Source: Nostoc sp. NIES-4103
Lineage (GTDB): Bacteria > Cyanobacteriota > Cyanobacteriia > Cyanobacteriales > Nostocaceae
DNA length: 64,000 bases
Assembly: GCF_002368335.1 (NCBI RefSeq)
Contig: NZ_AP018288.1
Span: forward strand, 804,607-868,606
Direction: 5' to 3'
Under the pieces are notes generated by a model, which had not been told where the DNA came from, ran no database searches, and saw nothing but the letters and a program-made list of their open reading frames with translations. Positions 53,755 to 62,942 of this stretch are shown here, piece after piece. Both the position numbers and the translations under genes were made by a program. The stretch's first letter is position 1. Every line of letters begins with the position of its first letter.

Positions 53755-53861
53755 ATATAGCTAGGGACTAGGGACTGGGGACTGGTGACTGGGTGAAAAG
53801 TCTTTTCGTGTCTAGATTTTATCATCTGTTGATGTCCTAACACTACTGGCGACAGCTATAT
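53755..53861 (-). mobile_element. MITE-like element, copy B of the ~105-bp pair
   Basis: Eight-base inverted ends ATATAGCT and AGCTATAT. Nearly the reverse complement of 23910-24014 over its whole length, including the GGGGACT heptamers at one end. Confidence 0.78.
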
Positions 53862-53909
53862 CATGTCCGGCTAATTACTTACGATATAGTCGGTTTACCT
53901 GGTAATAGG

Positions 53910-54008
53910 TAATGGGTGATGGGTAGTGGGTGATGACTAATAGTAAAATCCAATTCTCAATTACCAATTACCAATTACCAATTCCCAATTCCCAATTCCC
54001 AATTCCCA
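53910..54008. repeat. Facing TAATGGGTGATGGG / CCAATTACCAATTCCC arrays
   Basis: About 30 bases of one type and about 60 of the complementary type, ending at the 3' end of the SH3b gene. Confidence 0.7.
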
Positions 54009-54012
54009 AAAC

Positions 54013-54498
54013 TTATTGTTCCACCCGTTCAGTATTACCTATTTTTACCCAACCTTCTTGTTTGCTATTCTCTACACGAATTTTTTGCCAGCCTTTATCC
54101 TGACTTTCTTCCAAGACGATAATTTTTTCATTCACACCAACTCCACCGACGCGTTCAGCATCTTGGCTTGGTTCTGCTCGCAAACTCAAGCCTTGCGACC
54201 AAGTAACACGACCTCGGTAAGCTCCTGGTGGCAATGATGCCGAATCCGTAGGAGAATCGGAGGGAGTTGCACTAGGAGTAGTTGTAGGCTCAGCTTTAGA
54301 TGAAGAGTCTTTGGTTTCTGTATCAGTCGCTTTAGGTGGCTTATTTTGCAAAGAGGGGTGGTCGTTGGCAAAAATCGGTTTTGCAGGGGGAATGGCAGTT
54401 CTATTCATGAAATAGAGTCCAACAGCAACACCGCTACCTATCAAAACGGCGATCGCTAAGAAAAAGCCTAGTATAAACTTTAGTAAACCAGAAAGCAT
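54013..54498 (-). CDS. Membrane-anchored SH3b-domain protein
   Basis: A 161-residue protein. N-terminal membrane helix (LLKFILGFFLAIAVLIGSGVA) then a Pro/Ser/Thr-rich linker (about 45-90), then a bacterial SH3 domain (VTWSQGLSLRAEPSQDAERV and GWQKIRVENSKQEGWVKIG). Such domains often bind peptidoglycan; this is probably a cell-envelope protein. ATG 54498 immediately precedes the anchor helix. A TAGTCAA repeat array lies directly upstream, which may have displaced its promoter. Confidence 0.78.
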   Translation of the reverse strand: MLSGLLKFILGFFLAIAVLIGSGVAVGLYFMNRTAIPPAKPIFANDHPSLQNKPPKATDTETKDSSSKAEPTTTPSATPSDSPTDSASLPPGAYRGRVTWSQGLSLRAEPSQDAERVGGVGVNEKIIVLEESQDKGWQKIRVENSKQEGWVKIGNTERVEQ

Positions 54499-54600
54499 AG
54501 TTAGTAGTCAATAGTCAATAGTCAATAGTCAATGGTCAATGGTCAATGGTCAATCGTCAATAGTCAGTTGTCAGTGGTTAGTTGTGAAGAATTATTAACT
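54499..54600. repeat. TAGTCAA/TGGTCAA heptamer array
   Basis: About eleven units (AGTCAAT, GGTCAAT) begin next to the start of the SH3b gene, with partial complement (TTAACTATAGACTATCGACT) further on. Confidence 0.75.
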
Positions 54601-54687
54601 ATAGACTATCGACTCGTGACTAATACCATTTTAGATTTTGTCGCCAGTACACTAGCTCACAGTCATCAATCATCAGCGATTCTTTTA

Positions 54688-56202
54688 TTATTGCAACTGC
54701 CGCTGAATGCGATCGCTTAAAGGACTGTGTTTCGAGGCTAAACGCGCCCTTCCAGCCGCAGCCCATTCTTGCAGTTGTTGAATTTGCTCTACAGCGGTTC
54801 TTGCTAAAGGTATAATTTGACTGGCTGCTTCTAATATATCGTCAGTAGTAAAATCTCGGTTTTGGCTAAACCCAATATGCATCGCTTCAATTAAAGTTTG
54901 TTCAATTTCTGCCCCGGAGAAATCAGGTGTTTCGTATGCTAGCCTGTCGATGTCATAACTTTTCAAGTTATGGGGGCGTAGTCGGGATAAATGAACGTTA
55001 AAAATTGCTTTTCTTTCTTCTTGCGTCGGTAAACCCACAAAGAAAATTTCATCAAACCGCCCTTTTCTCAGCATTTCCGGCGGTAGCGCTTGGATGTCGT
55101 TGGCGGTGGCGACGACAAATACAGGAGATGTTTTTTCAGCTAACCAGGTAATAAAAGTCCCAAACACACGGCTAGTAGTTCCCGCATCTCCTTTGCTACC
55201 AAGTCCAGAAAAAGCTTTATCGATTTCATCAATCCATAAAACACAAGGGGCGAGGGCTTCTGCTACTTGAATCATTTGGCGAGTACGCGATTCTGATTCA
55301 CCTACTAACCCACCAAATAATCGTCCTACATCCAAGCGTAGCAGGGGTAAATGCCAGTGATGAGCGATCGCTTTGGCTGTGAGTGATTTACCAGTGCCTT
55401 GAATGCCTACTAACATTAAACCACGGGGATGTGGTAATCCATATTGACGCGCTCGCTCAGTAAATGAACCACCGCGACGAATCAACCAATCTTTGAGGTT
55501 ATCTAGTCCGCCAATATCGGAAATTTGCTCAGTGGCGGGGTAAAAGTCGAGAATTTGGGTTTGGCGGATAGTTTGGCGCTTTTCTTCTAAAACTAAATCT
55601 ACATCTTCTGGTTGTAATTCGCCGTGAGAAGCGATCGCTCTAGCCAAAACCCGGCGAATCCTCTCCATAGAAAGCCCTTGACAAGAGCGCACCAAATCAT
55701 CTACAACTTTACCAGCAAGAGAATTGCCTGTACTTTGTAGTAAGCGTTCCACCTCTGTTTTAATTTCAGGGGCGGCGGGTAAAGGAAACTCGACAACCGT
55801 TAAAACTTCTGTTAAGTCGTCAGGAATGGCAATGCGTGGCGACAGTAAGACGATATTTTTCGGTTGAGACTTGAGGAGTCGGGCCAGGTTGCGGAGTTTG
55901 CGAGCGATTGCCACATCTTCTAAAAACCGATGATAATCTCGCAAAATCAACACCGCGGGCGCAGAAGCCGGAATTTTTTCCACAAATTCCAAAGCTTGCA
56001 ACGGGTTACGCCGCCCAAATCCTGCATCATTGGGATTACCTTGATAACCATCGACAAAATCCCAAGTATAGACTGGGCGATTACCTTGGTTTGCTGCTTC
56101 TTCTCGGATAGCTGCTTCTAAGCGCTCCTCTTCATAGGTAGGGATGTAAATTAAAGGGTAACGGGCACGTAACAGTAGTTTAAACTCATCGCGGAAGGTC
56201 AT
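54688..56202 (-). CDS. ycf46: Ycf46-type AAA+ ATPase
   Basis: A 504-residue protein of the Ycf46 family, also encoded in some plastids. The N-terminal half (FKLLLRARYPLIYIPTYEEE) is the family-specific domain; the AAA domain has Walker A GIQGTGKSLTAKA, Walker B CVLWIDEIDKAF, a sensor ATAND and Arg residues in MLRKGRFDEIFFV. In cyanobacteria Ycf46 has been linked to photosynthesis under low inorganic carbon, though its substrate is not settled. Start ATG 56202 follows AGGAGAAAATT. No operon partner. Confidence 0.93.
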   Translation of the reverse strand: MTFRDEFKLLLRARYPLIYIPTYEEERLEAAIREEAANQGNRPVYTWDFVDGYQGNPNDAGFGRRNPLQALEFVEKIPASAPAVLILRDYHRFLEDVAIARKLRNLARLLKSQPKNIVLLSPRIAIPDDLTEVLTVVEFPLPAAPEIKTEVERLLQSTGNSLAGKVVDDLVRSCQGLSMERIRRVLARAIASHGELQPEDVDLVLEEKRQTIRQTQILDFYPATEQISDIGGLDNLKDWLIRRGGSFTERARQYGLPHPRGLMLVGIQGTGKSLTAKAIAHHWHLPLLRLDVGRLFGGLVGESESRTRQMIQVAEALAPCVLWIDEIDKAFSGLGSKGDAGTTSRVFGTFITWLAEKTSPVFVVATANDIQALPPEMLRKGRFDEIFFVGLPTQEERKAIFNVHLSRLRPHNLKSYDIDRLAYETPDFSGAEIEQTLIEAMHIGFSQNRDFTTDDILEAASQIIPLARTAVEQIQQLQEWAAAGRARLASKHSPLSDRIQRQLQ

Positions 56203-56337
56203 AAATTTTCTCCTATCAATCTGGAGTAGCTAGGCATTTTCAAAGTTAAAAAAATAAAATTTTTTGTAGTAGGGTAGCACAGCTGTCATTGGTGTCAATT
56301 CAAGCTAGAAACAGCTTAACGATTGGCTTCGTCACCC

Positions 56338-56359
56338 GCCTTGAACTTAAGTTCAAGGC
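56338..56359. repeat. Perfect 22-bp palindrome
   Basis: GCCTTGAACTT joined to AAGTTCAAGGC, same style (centre CTTAAG) as the palindrome at 17165-17192. Confidence 0.7.
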
Positions 56360-56401
56360 TAATAGCTAAAGTCTACTGAAGTAGACTAAAGATGTTTAAA
56401 G

Positions 56402-56494
56402 ATATAGCAGGCAAAGCATAGTTTAGGACAGTGCTAATTGCTACTAGCCTTGAAATAACTTGGTTTTTACTCAGCACTCAGCACTTTGCTATAT
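56402..56494 (+). mobile_element. MITE-like element of the TTAGGACA family
   Basis: Inverted ends ATATAGCA and TGCTATAT, 93 bp. The interior shares GTTTAGGACAGTGC and TACTCAGCAC with the degenerate element at 17480. Confidence 0.7.
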
Positions 56495-56695
56495 TTAGTC
56501 ACCTTGAGATGACTTTTGCTATTAGCAAGGAACTTTAGTTCTTTGCGGGACATAACTTTTGCGCGATTGTTGACACTGATGCACAGTTGTGATGCCTTGG
56601 TCGAGTATATGGACGTGTAGACTGTTTACAATCAATAATCAACAGTCTATTGAAAAACAGTTGATGTAGTCAATTTTATTAGACTGGCAACAATA

Positions 56696-56728
56696 AGATT
56701 CCCGACTTCTCTAAAAAGTCGGGAATCT
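56696..56728 (-). terminator. Terminator of the ABC ATPase gene
   Basis: Perfect 13-bp stem AGATTCCCGACTT / AAGTCGGGAATCT with a seven-base loop, 21 bases after the stop codon; the T-run is weak. Confidence 0.7.
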
Positions 56729-56749
56729 GAAGCTCTTGAGAAACAATAT

Positions 56750-57703
56750 TTAATTAACTGATTGATTTTGCTGTTGTATCTGTTGGATAAAAAACTCTTC
56801 CAGAGAAGTACGTGACAAGTTCATAGAAGTGATTTTCCCACCCATCAGGCGGAGACTGCCAAGAAAATCATAGTAATCTTCTTGTAGTGTACCTTGCCAA
56901 GAACCATCTAGATCAAACACCAGACCAGGTATCCATTTTTTGAGAATTTCCCAGTCACCACCTTGACCTTTGACGTGATATGTGCTTTGTGTACCCAATA
57001 GTTCATTCAGGGAACCAGAGCAAATTAATTCACCTTGAGAGAGAATAGCAACGCGATCGCAAATTTGCTCAACTTCACTGAGAATATGGCTGTTAAAAAA
57101 AATCGTTTTTCCAGCGGCTTTCAGCGACAGAATAATTTCACGCATTTGGTAGCGTCCCACCGGATCTAAACCAGACATGGGTTCATCCAGAAATATTAAT
57201 TCTGGATCATTAATTAACGCCTGTGCCATACCTACACGCTGTAGCATACCTTTAGAGTAGCGACGCAGGGGCTTTTTGCGTGCATCAGCTAAAGGTAAAC
57301 CCACTAATTCCAGCAATTGGGGAATCCGTTGGCGTTGTACATTTGCGGAAATTCCAAACAACCCAGCAGCTAGCTGCAAAAATTCCCAACCAGTGAGATA
57401 CTCATACAAGTAGGGATTTTCTGGTAAGTAGCCGATGCGTTGCTTAATATCGCGATCGCCTAGTGGTCTACCAAACAAAAGTCCTCGTCCAGCAGTGGGA
57501 CGGATAATCCCCAACAACAGTTTTAAAAGCGTCGTTTTACCAGCACCATTTGGCCCTAGTAACCCAAAGGTTTCGCCTTTATGAACTTTTATTGAGCAAC
57601 TTTTGAGAGACACGATTTTTTGATTCAGCCAAAAGCCTGTGCGATAGACTTTTTGCAACTCAGAAGTGAGAACTGCTGGCGGAGGGCCTGTAACAGACTT
57701 CAT
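56750..57703 (-). CDS. ABC transporter ATP-binding protein
   Basis: A 317-residue ATPase: Walker A GLLGPNGAGKTTLLKL, Q loop YLPENPYLYEYLTG, signature RYSKGMLQRVGMAQAL, Walker B LIFLDEPMSGLDP and the His switch FFNSHILSEVE. The C-terminal 90 residues are the extension of the NatA/CcmA-like export group. In the usual arrangement a membrane permease gene follows, but none is seen here, so the partner must be elsewhere. The N-terminal PPPAVLTSELQKVYRTGFWL is typical of a cyanobacterial group. Substrate unknown. Confidence 0.9.
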   Translation of the reverse strand: MKSVTGPPPAVLTSELQKVYRTGFWLNQKIVSLKSCSIKVHKGETFGLLGPNGAGKTTLLKLLLGIIRPTAGRGLLFGRPLGDRDIKQRIGYLPENPYLYEYLTGWEFLQLAAGLFGISANVQRQRIPQLLELVGLPLADARKKPLRRYSKGMLQRVGMAQALINDPELIFLDEPMSGLDPVGRYQMREIILSLKAAGKTIFFNSHILSEVEQICDRVAILSQGELICSGSLNELLGTQSTYHVKGQGGDWEILKKWIPGLVFDLDGSWQGTLQEDYYDFLGSLRLMGGKITSMNLSRTSLEEFFIQQIQQQNQSVN

Positions 57704-57998
57704 CTCAGTTTAATTACCAATTACCAAGGTTAGACTTGTGACTGCAATTTAGTATACAAAACAGAATTCAAGAAGCTTTGGTATTTTCATTCCTCACTCC
57801 CTCAATTCTAACTAAAACAAGCTAAATGCTTATCAGCTTACTAATAGCAGCTTACCCAATGTTTTGACAAATGCGTTCGTCTAAGACTTGGCAAGAGCGA
57901 TCGCTATTAGGTTTGTCAATTATCGCAAACAACTACTAAATTGACACTCTCTTGTCAAAGTGCTGATTAATTTCAACACGAGCGCACGAGCGCACTTT

Positions 57999-58619
57999 TC
58001 AAAGAACTCCCTTAGAACTGGGAATTGTACCAGCACGACGAGAGTCAATCTCCACAGCTATTCGCATTGCTCTAGCAAACGCCTTGAATGTCGCCTCGAT
58101 AATGTGATGGGAATTAATGCCATCCAGTTGGCGAATGTGCAGTGTCATTTGGCTATGATTCACCAAAGCTACAAAGAATTCGCGCACCAACTGAGTGTCA
58201 TAGGTTCCCACCCGTTGGGTAGGAATTTCCAAGCCATAGCTGAGGTGAGGACGCCCAGAAAAGTCCAGTGCAACCTGAACTAAGGCTTCATCCAACGGTG
58301 CAAGAAAATTACCAAAGCGGACAATACCTTTGCGATCGCCTAGTGCTTGACAGAAAGCTTGTCCTAGGGTAATACCCACATCTTCATTGGTGTGATGATC
58401 ATCAATTTCCCAGTCTCCTGTAGCTCTGACATCCAAGTCAATCAGCCCGTGGGAGGCGATTTGATGTAGCATATGATCCAAAAATGGAATGCCAGTAGCT
58501 GCCGTACAGATACCTGTACCATCAAGGTTGATAGTAACTTGCACATCAGTTTCGCCAGTAGTGCGGTGAACAGAAGCAATGCGAGAAGTTTTAGTAATTT
58601 GGCGTTCAGTTATTTGCAT
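57999..58619 (-). CDS. hisB: Imidazoleglycerol-phosphate dehydratase
   Basis: A 206-residue monofunctional enzyme of histidine synthesis that converts imidazole-glycerol phosphate to imidazole-acetol phosphate. Metal-binding motifs are IDDHHTNEDVGITLG and GINSHHIIEATFKAFARA; FLDHMLHQIASHG is also typical. Full length. It stands 93 bases downstream of fabI on the same strand; that gap is filled by facing TTAGGAG arrays, so co-transcription is unclear. Confidence 0.97.
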   Translation of the reverse strand: MQITERQITKTSRIASVHRTTGETDVQVTINLDGTGICTAATGIPFLDHMLHQIASHGLIDLDVRATGDWEIDDHHTNEDVGITLGQAFCQALGDRKGIVRFGNFLAPLDEALVQVALDFSGRPHLSYGLEIPTQRVGTYDTQLVREFFVALVNHSQMTLHIRQLDGINSHHIIEATFKAFARAMRIAVEIDSRRAGTIPSSKGVL

Positions 58620-58622
58620 AGA

Positions 58623-58705
58623 GAATGGGGAGTTAGGAGTTAGGAGTTAGGAGTTAGGAGTTAGGAATTCTTAACTTCTCACTCCTCACTCATAACTTAT
58701 AACTT
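58623..58705. repeat. Facing TTAGGAG / CTCACTCCTCACT arrays
   Basis: Five TTAGGAG units face a shorter CTCACTC-type array between hisB and fabI. Confidence 0.75.
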
Positions 58706-58712
58706 TAGCGCT

Positions 58713-59489
58713 TCACATTCCCATGATTTCATATCCTGCATCTACATACAGGACTTGCCCGGTAATTCCGCTAGCTAAATCACTAGATAAGAAAGCAGCA
58801 GTATTGCCTACTTCTTGCTGAGTCACGGTGCGACGCAGGGGTGCGACTTGTTCTACATGATGAATCATGTCCAAAATGCCTCCCACGGCTGAAGATGCCA
58901 AAGTGCGAATTGGCCCGGCTGAGATGGCATTCACTCGAATATTTTGCGGCCCTAGTTCAGCTGCTAAATAACGCACACTCGCTTCTAATCCCGCCTTGGC
59001 AACTCCCATGACATTATAGTTAGGAACCGCCCGCACACCGCCTAAATATGTCAGAGTGATGATACTACCTCCCTCTGTCATCAAAGGTTTAGCCGCACCA
59101 CTTAACTGTACTAATGAGTAAGTACTGATTTCTAAAGCAGTACTGAAGCCAGAACGAGAAGTTTGGCTAAAATCTCCGCTCAAATCGTCTTTGTTGGCAA
59201 ACGCCAGACAGTGGATGAGAATGTCTAGCCTTCCCCACTGATCGCGGATACTTTCAAAGGTAGACTGAATTTGTTCATCGTTTTGAACATTACAGGGAAG
59301 AAACAAGCTCGGATTGAGAGGTTCCACCAATTCTGCAACTTTTTTCTCCATTTTGCCTCGGTCATCTGGCAAGTAGGTAATGCCCAGGTTAGCCCCTGCT
59401 TGGTGCAGTTGTTGAGCTATACCCCAGGCAATAGAGCGGTTATTGGCAATACCTGTAACCAAAGCGTTTTTTCCAGTCAGATTAAGCAT
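58713..59489 (-). CDS. fabI: Enoyl-[acyl-carrier-protein] reductase (NADH)
   Basis: A 258-residue short-chain dehydrogenase of the FabI type. It starts MLNLTGKNALVTGIANNRSI with the long glycine-rich loop. The catalytic pair is in YNVMGVAKAG (Tyr-x6-Lys), with a second Tyr in ITLTYLGG; ISAGPIRTLASSAVG is the substrate loop. It performs the last reduction of each fatty-acid elongation cycle. Start ATG 59489 fits the family; the upstream ATG at 59510 does not. Confidence 0.96.
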   Translation of the reverse strand: MLNLTGKNALVTGIANNRSIAWGIAQQLHQAGANLGITYLPDDRGKMEKKVAELVEPLNPSLFLPCNVQNDEQIQSTFESIRDQWGRLDILIHCLAFANKDDLSGDFSQTSRSGFSTALEISTYSLVQLSGAAKPLMTEGGSIITLTYLGGVRAVPNYNVMGVAKAGLEASVRYLAAELGPQNIRVNAISAGPIRTLASSAVGGILDMIHHVEQVAPLRRTVTQQEVGNTAAFLSSDLASGITGQVLYVDAGYEIMGM

Positions 59490-59719
59490 AAAAATTGTCA
59501 GTGCGATCAATCATTAGGAGCATACTAGAATCTGATACCGACTTGCCATCAAAGATTGTAATTGGGGGATGAGGGGGATGAGGAGGATGAGGGTGATCAT
59601 CAAAAAAGCCACTCCTGATCTTCCCCTACTCCCTGATCTTCCAGTTGTGATTTATGAATACAACTTAATACAGCAGTTTGCTTTTAAGTGAGGTACAAAA
59701 CGCACAACTCATTCATTGA

Positions 59720-59770
59720 AAGCGGCGGGAAACCCCATCCCTCCTGGGTGGGTCAGAAAGCCGCCCCGCC
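59720..59770. other. GC-rich nested hairpin, possible small RNA or repeat
   Basis: Outer arms AGCGGC / GCCGC and an inner stem ACCCCATCCC / GGGTGGGT with a TCCT loop, the loop region exposing CCCTCCT, complementary to Shine-Dalgarno sequences. Isolated in AT-rich DNA. Confidence 0.35.
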
Positions 59771-60289
59771 GATGCAGGTAATGGGTAATGGGTAATGGGC
59801 CAATTACCTATTACCTATTACCAATTACCAAATTCCTCGTCTCCTTGTGGGCGAGGAATTTTAACAGATATAAAAAGTTTTTAAATCTTGCCTGCTGCCT
59901 GCTACCTGCTGCCTCAAAATTTGTAGCTTTTGTACCTCATGCCAACAAAAACTGCTTTATCAGGCTCATGTGTATTTATTTTGCACAAAATTTGCAAAAA
60001 TAATTATGGGAGGACTTATACACACACTCTACGAATTCTCGGCGTTCTTGCCGTCTTGGCAGTTCGATTAATTCAACTATGAAGCAATTTCTGCGTAAGT
60101 CGTGATTGTAATGAATGTTTAATATAAAAAAAATCTCTGATAATCCTTAAGATATTCTCAAGATATGATGAATTTTTCAACAAAAAACCTGATGATTACA
60201 AATGTACAAGAACCTATAACAACTACTAGCTAAAAATGTGATAATTTATGTATCATTATGAACAAATAACTATCAATTTATGAGTTTAA

Positions 60290-60303
60290 GTATAGGAAAG
60301 TAC
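60290..60303 (+). promoter_or_regulatory. NtcA-binding site upstream of ntcA
   Basis: GTA, eight bases, TAC (GTATAGGAAAGTAC), the canonical NtcA palindrome, 88 bases before the ntcA start. Positive autoregulation of ntcA is known in heterocystous cyanobacteria. A matching -10 box at the usual distance was not clear. Confidence 0.65.
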
Positions 60304-60391
60304 AGAAAGGTTGACGGTGCTTTATTGAATTTTCAGGTGTATTCTTAGGTAATCAGTTTTTGTTTTTCCGGCATTGGGTAGGGGAAGGGAG

Positions 60392-61063
60392 ATGATCGTG
60401 ACACAAGATAAAGCCCTAGCAAATGTATTTCGTCAGATGGCGACCGGAGCGTTTCCGCCGGTTGTGGAAACGTTTGAACGCAACAAAACGATCTTTTTTC
60501 CTGGAGATCCTGCCGAACGAGTTTATTTCCTTTTAAAGGGTGCTGTGAAGCTTTCCAGGGTATACGAGGCAGGAGAAGAAATAACGGTAGCACTACTGCG
60601 GGAAAATAGTGTTTTTGGTGTGTTGTCATTGCTGACAGGAAACAAGTCAGATAGGTTTTACCACGCGGTTGCATTTACGCCTGTGGAATTACTGTCAGCC
60701 CCAATTGAACAAGTAGAGCAAGCACTCAAGGAAAATCCAGAATTATCAATGTTAATGCTGCGGGGTCTGTCTTCGCGGATATTACAAACAGAAATGATGA
60801 TTGAAACATTAGCTCACCGAGATATGGGATCAAGGTTAGTGAGTTTTCTGTTGATTCTCTGTCGTGATTTTGGTGTTCCTTGTGCAGATGGGATCACAAT
60901 TGATTTAAAGTTATCTCATCAGGCGATCGCCGAAGCAATTGGTTCGACTCGCGTTACCGTCACCAGGTTACTCGGTGACTTGCGTGAGAAAAAAATGATT
61001 TCGATTCACAAAAAGAAGATCACTGTGCATAAACCTGTCACTTTAAGTAGACAGTTTACTTAA
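60392..61063 (+). CDS. ntcA: Global nitrogen regulator NtcA
   Basis: A 223-residue CRP/FNR-family regulator. Its sequence matches the Nostoc NtcA that I remember almost perfectly: [16 protein letters not shown] at the start, an effector domain ([20 protein letters not shown]) and an HTH with recognition helix [19 protein letters not shown]. NtcA senses 2-oxoglutarate and controls nitrogen assimilation and heterocyst development. The start at ATG 60392 follows GGGAAGGGAG; the in-frame ATG at 60374 is upstream of the family start. Confidence 0.98.
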
Positions 61064-61080
61064 AAACAATCAGGAGAGGG

Positions 61081-61269
61081 ATGGTGGCGTGTGTTGTTTT
61101 ATTAAGAAAGAATCAAGGCGTCACCTCGCCAGAATTCAGGAGAATGATCTGCGACTGGTTTCTAAATCATGGATTTGTAACACCCGCGCTGATTGGAGAT
61201 TTAGCAATCCCAGTTTGGAAAACCGCTACCTATTGGGTTATCCAAAGGTGTACGCCTAATAACTGGTAG
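61081..61269 (+). CDS. Small hypothetical protein downstream of ntcA
   Basis: A 62-codon frame, 17 bases after the ntcA stop, with GGAGAGGG directly before its ATG. The product (MVACVVLLRKNQGVTSPEF and on) has no features that I recognise and no coding signature beyond the ribosome site. It could be a real small co-transcribed gene or chance. Confidence 0.3.
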   Translation: MVACVVLLRKNQGVTSPEFRRMICDWFLNHGFVTPALIGDLAIPVWKTATYWVIQRCTPNNW

Positions 61270-61451
61270 AAGATTGAAAATTCCTCAAAATTACATTCTG
61301 ACTTGGTGGATTCTTCTTCATAAAAACCTGACACCCATAGCTGGAGTAAATCATAAATCTTGAGTAATTTCAGCTATTGCCAATATTCCCTTCTCCACAG
61401 ATAATGACTGAAAGTAGTAGGCTGTATCTGGAAGCATTTCGGTAGCTGAAG

Positions 61452-62942
61452 ATGACCACCGGGTACATCCTAATAGCAGCAATTTTAATTCTGGGGGGCG
61501 TGATTGCCACCGTTGGCGATCGCATCGGTACGCGAGTAGGCAAAGCCCGCCTCTCATTATTCAATCTCCGTCCCAAAAACACGGCTGTATTGATAACTAT
61601 CTTGACTGGTGGATTAATTTCAGCATCAACCCTAGCGATTTTATTCGCTGCTGATGAAGGATTGCGGAAGGGAGTCTTCGAGTTAGAAGATATCCAAAAA
61701 GACCTGAGAAACAAGCGAGAACAACTCAAAACCGCAGAAGCCCAAAGAAGCCAGGTAGAAACGGAACTCAATCAAACAAGAAAAGAAAAAACACAGGCGC
61801 AGCAAGACTTGCAGGCAATTAATCAGTCCTTGCAAGCAGCAAACGCCAAACAACAGCAAACACAAGCCCAACTCAACCGCACCATTAGCCAACAAGCCCA
61901 AACCCAGGCTAGACTCCAAGGCACTCAAAGCCAATTGGGTAAAGTGGTAACGCAGTACCAACAAGCCATAGCTGAACTGGAAAACGTTGATAATCAAAGA
62001 AAAGAACTGCAAACAGCAGTCACACAACTCAAGGCAGAACGTGAAAGATTGTACGCAGAAGCGAACAAAGCTATTGAAGAAGCCAAAACGGCAATTCAAA
62101 AACGCGATCGCGAACTTGCCAACCGCAAGCTAGCAATTGAACTGCGCGACCAAAAAATTGCCCAACTCGATCAACTCATTCAAAAGCGTAATCAAGAAAT
62201 CGCTTCCAGAGAACAAGTAATCGCCAAACGGGAATCTCGTCTTAAAGACTTAGAAAATCAACAAGAAATTTTAGAACAGGAAGTGGCAAGGCTGGAAAAA
62301 TATTACCAGTCATATCGGGACTTGCGTTTGGGTAAACTAGCTTTGGTTCGCGGTCAAGTTCTTGCTTCTGCTGTAGTTCGAGTTGACCAAGCAACTGTAG
62401 CCCGCCAAGCAGTCATGCAACTTTTACAAGAAGCTAACCGCAATGCCAATATAGAATTAACTGAACCTGGCGCAACTCCTGCAAATGTAGAGATACTGCG
62501 TATCACTCAAGAGAAGGTTGAACAGCTGATCAAGCAGATTAATGATGGTCGAGAATACGTAGTGCGAATTTTCTCCGCTGGTAATTACGTCAGGGGAGAA
62601 AAGCAAATTGAATTTTTTGCCGATGCGGCGCGAAATCAACTAGTTTTTTCAGGAGGTCAGATTCTAGCTTCAACCACTGCCGATCCCAGAACCATGACAT
62701 CTTATCAAGTGCGGCAAAGACTGGATTTGCTGATTTCTGCCTCCCAATTTCGTGCCCGTAACGCTGGAATCGTCGAAAGTGTACAAATAGACGGTACTTT
62801 TCTCCGCTTTTTGGGCCAACTCAGGCAGTATAACCAACCATTGGAAATTAAAGCGATCGCAGCAGAGGACACTTATACAGCCGGGCCTTTGAGAGTCAAG
62901 CTAGTAGCAATCATCAACGGACAAGTGATTTTTAGTACTTGA
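61452..62942 (+). CDS. DUF3084 coiled-coil membrane protein
   Basis: A 496-residue protein of a cyanobacterial family. Two N-terminal membrane helices (GYILIAAILILGGVIATVGD and AVLITILTGGLISASTLAIL) flank the conserved GTRVGKARLSLFNLRPK. Residues 75-300 are a continuous Gln-rich coiled coil; the C-terminal 190 residues form a globular domain (LRLGKLALVRGQVLASAVV, NGREYVVRIFSAGNYV-like). Function is unknown. It is commonly found downstream of ntcA. No T-run terminator separates them. Confidence 0.9.
   Translation: MTTGYILIAAILILGGVIATVGDRIGTRVGKARLSLFNLRPKNTAVLITILTGGLISASTLAILFAADEGLRKGVFELEDIQKDLRNKREQLKTAEAQRSQVETELNQTRKEKTQAQQDLQAINQSLQAANAKQQQTQAQLNRTISQQAQTQARLQGTQSQLGKVVTQYQQAIAELENVDNQRKELQTAVTQLKAERERLYAEANKAIEEAKTAIQKRDRELANRKLAIELRDQKIAQLDQLIQKRNQEIASREQVIAKRESRLKDLENQQEILEQEVARLEKYYQSYRDLRLGKLALVRGQVLASAVVRVDQATVARQAVMQLLQEANRNANIELTEPGATPANVEILRITQEKVEQLIKQINDGREYVVRIFSAGNYVRGEKQIEFFADAARNQLVFSGGQILASTTADPRTMTSYQVRQRLDLLISASQFRARNAGIVESVQIDGTFLRFLGQLRQYNQPLEIKAIAAEDTYTAGPLRVKLVAIINGQVIFST

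Larger units (their letters stand above)
53369..54012. other. Repeat-rich intergenic region
   Basis: Contains a GGGTATAGGG-like array (53450-53480), the MITE-like copy B (53755-53861) and facing GGGTGAT/CCAATTA arrays (53910-54008). No gene. Confidence 0.6.
56203..56749. other. Repeat-rich intergenic region
   Basis: Contains a palindrome (56338-56359), a six-base-arm hairpin GTCTAC-TGAA-GTAGAC (56371-56386), a MITE-like element (56402-56494) and the ABC gene terminator. No gene. Confidence 0.6.
59490..60391. promoter_or_regulatory. Divergent fabI-ntcA intergenic region
   Basis: About 900 bases. GGGGATGAGG arrays at 59562-59600, a GC-rich structured element at 59720-59770, facing GGTAATG / CCTATTA arrays at 59776-59832, then about 450 AT-rich bases leading to ntcA. 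The NtcA site is at 60290-60303. No gene was found. Confidence 0.6.
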
